From the NCBI GenBank assembly GCA_016946835.1, contig JACVTC010000022.1, positions 952,501 to 962,500 of the forward strand: DNA of 10,000 nt, written 5' to 3'. Both the position numbers and the translations under genes were made by a program. The DNA is from Neocallimastix lanati (nom. inval.). Its lineage: Eukaryota; Neocallimastigomycota; Neocallimastigomycetes; Neocallimastigales; Neocallimastigaceae. The first letter of the stretch is position 1. Each line of letters starts with the position of its first letter. Below the pieces are notes generated by a model that searched no databases, had not been told where the DNA came from, and was given only the letters and a program-made list of their open reading frames with translations. Positions 8,835 to 10,000 of the stretch are shown here, piece by piece.

Positions 8835-9543
8835 ATGCGTCTTATAACACATAATATGCTTCAATGCCATGTTAAAGGCTGTAATAAAGACAATTTTCCA
8901 TTAAAGCTTGAAGAAGTTGAAATTGAAGAACTTGAAGCTGAATTTAATGCTGATTTTATAAAATCAATGTTAAATCGTTTGGATTGGAAAGCTCTTGCAC
9001 AAACTACTTTTTCAGTACGAATTGAACAATTATTTTAAAATAAATTTTATATTAAAATGAATAAATAAAAATTCATAATGGATTTTAAATAGAGAGAAGA
9101 TTATATAAATAATTGAATCAATTTAAAATTTAATTATATATAAAGAATTAAAATTAAAATATTAATATAAAATAAAAAATTAATCTAAATATAATTATAA
9201 TAAATAATATTAAACATATGATATTAATCTTTTAATAATAATATTATTATTAGCTTGGAATTGCTCAATTACCAGAAGAAATGCCAGAAGAATTAAATGA
9301 AGAAATGTTAAAGCAATTGCATCACATTTTATTAGAAGTAAATAAAATTAAAATATTAATAAAAAATTTTTTTTAATTTATTTTTTTGTATTTTTAGATG
9401 TTTAATCAATAAAAAAAATCTTTTTAAAAATTTTATAATAGATTGATATTACTTCTGGAAGAATGGTTTGCCAAGGATGTAATCACGTTTACCCAATTAG
9501 AGGAGGAATTCCAAATATGTTATTAACCGAATCTGAAGTTTAA
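8835..9543 (+). CDS. TRM112: Multifunctional methyltransferase subunit Trm112, 3 exons, 121 residues
   Basis: Small zinc-binding hub that activates and stabilises the methyltransferases Trm9 and Trm11 (tRNA), Bud23 (18S rRNA) and Mtq2 (release factor eRF1) in yeast, with matching partners in animals; cytosolic and nuclear. Exons are 8835-9014, 9254-9337 and 9442-9543 (TAA), all split in phase 0. The N-terminus MRLITHNMLQCHVKGC matches the family start, including zinc ligands Cys11 and Cys16. FPLKLEEVEIEELEAEFNADF and MLNRLDWKAL follow. Exon 2 gives the helix MLKQLHHILLE. Exon 3 gives TSGRMVCQGCNHVYPI with ligands Cys98 and Cys101, then GGIPNMLLTESEV. The length is close to the human protein (125) and slightly shorter than the yeast one (135). 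Nothing is missing. Introns are 9015-9253 (GTACGA..TAG) and 9338-9441 (GTAAAT..TAG). The family assignment is not in doubt. Confidence 0.97.
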
Positions 9544-10000
9544 AATGAATATATATACCAAATTATAAGTTAAATTTATACGTCATAAATATAAAGATGC
9601 AAAAATAGAAAATTATATACGTTAACAATATCGATAAACTTAATAGTTTTTTTTTTTTTTATTGTTATTTATCTATTAAAATATTAGTCTTTAGAATTGG
9701 AAAAATTAATTTATTATTAAAAATTATTATAAAGAAATAATATTTGCAGTTTTTTGCATAAAATTATAATATTTATCTTAATTATTATTTTTTTTTTAAA
9801 AAAAAATATAATAAGTAAATTTAAATAATAAAAAATAAATTATAAATTAAATAATTATTCTGTGATATTTTTTGAATATATATATATATTCATATAAATT
9901 GAAATAATTCAAATAGAATTTAATTTGTTATATAAGAAAATATAAATAATTTAATAATATTTGTTTTTTTTTTTATTTTTATAAAAATTTGAATTTATAA
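9544..10000. other. Sequence downstream of TRM112, no gene recognised
   Basis: About 457 A/T-rich bases follow the TAA. They should contain the TRM112 3' UTR and polyadenylation site, but AATAAA-like words are too frequent by chance to choose one. A short TA dinucleotide run with flanking dyad symmetry (about 9873-9895) is visible. No coding exon is apparent on either strand. Confidence 0.7.

Noticed and set aside
9015-9038. Reading TRM112 as a 67-residue protein ending SVRIEQLF
   Set aside because: The last seven residues come from intron 1; splicing at GTACGA restores the conserved C-terminal half of Trm112 in exons 2 and 3.

Overview
This is a very A+T-rich nuclear window from a eukaryote, with intron-dense genes, long A/T homopolymers and A/T-only microsatellites. 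By eye, coding exons hold most of the G+C, while introns and spacers are almost pure A/T. The splicing pattern (short introns of about 95-240 bases, GT..AG, mostly GTA donors) and the proteins suggest an extremely AT-rich fungus, most plausibly an anaerobic gut fungus (Neocallimastigomycota). A dictyostelid-like amoeba is the main alternative. The organism call is an inference.

I reconstructed three spliced genes by joining exons whose phases agree at every junction. (1) Positions 78-3512, minus strand: nine exons of the gamma-adaptin large subunit of the AP-1 clathrin adaptor. These give 686 codons, covering the whole trunk and part of the hinge; the rest of the hinge and the ear lie beyond the left edge. 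(2) Positions 5522-7133, minus strand: six exons encoding a complete 300-residue protein with a central C-CAP (cyclase-associated-protein C-terminal, beta-helix) type domain. It ends in a canonical SEC-C zinc motif, whose cysteine core sits alone in the last 55-base exon. (3) Positions 8835-9543, plus strand: three exons encoding a complete 121-residue Trm112, the activator of tRNA, rRNA and release-factor methyltransferases.

The spacers are large and A/T-only. Positions 3513-5521 lie upstream of AP-1 gamma and hold a CT-rich tract (on the minus strand) and two arrays of a 7-base repeat. Positions 7134-8834 are a divergent intergenic region between the C-CAP/SEC-C gene and TRM112, with a 12-base tandem repeat and a 16-base perfect palindrome. 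Positions 9544-10000 show nothing I can call.

The genes do not form a pathway: vesicle coat, a probable cytoskeletal or beta-helix protein, and translation-factor methylation. The most unusual item is the C-CAP plus SEC-C architecture. Retention of its last intron would stop translation exactly before the zinc motif. I found no mobile element, RNA gene or CRISPR-like array.
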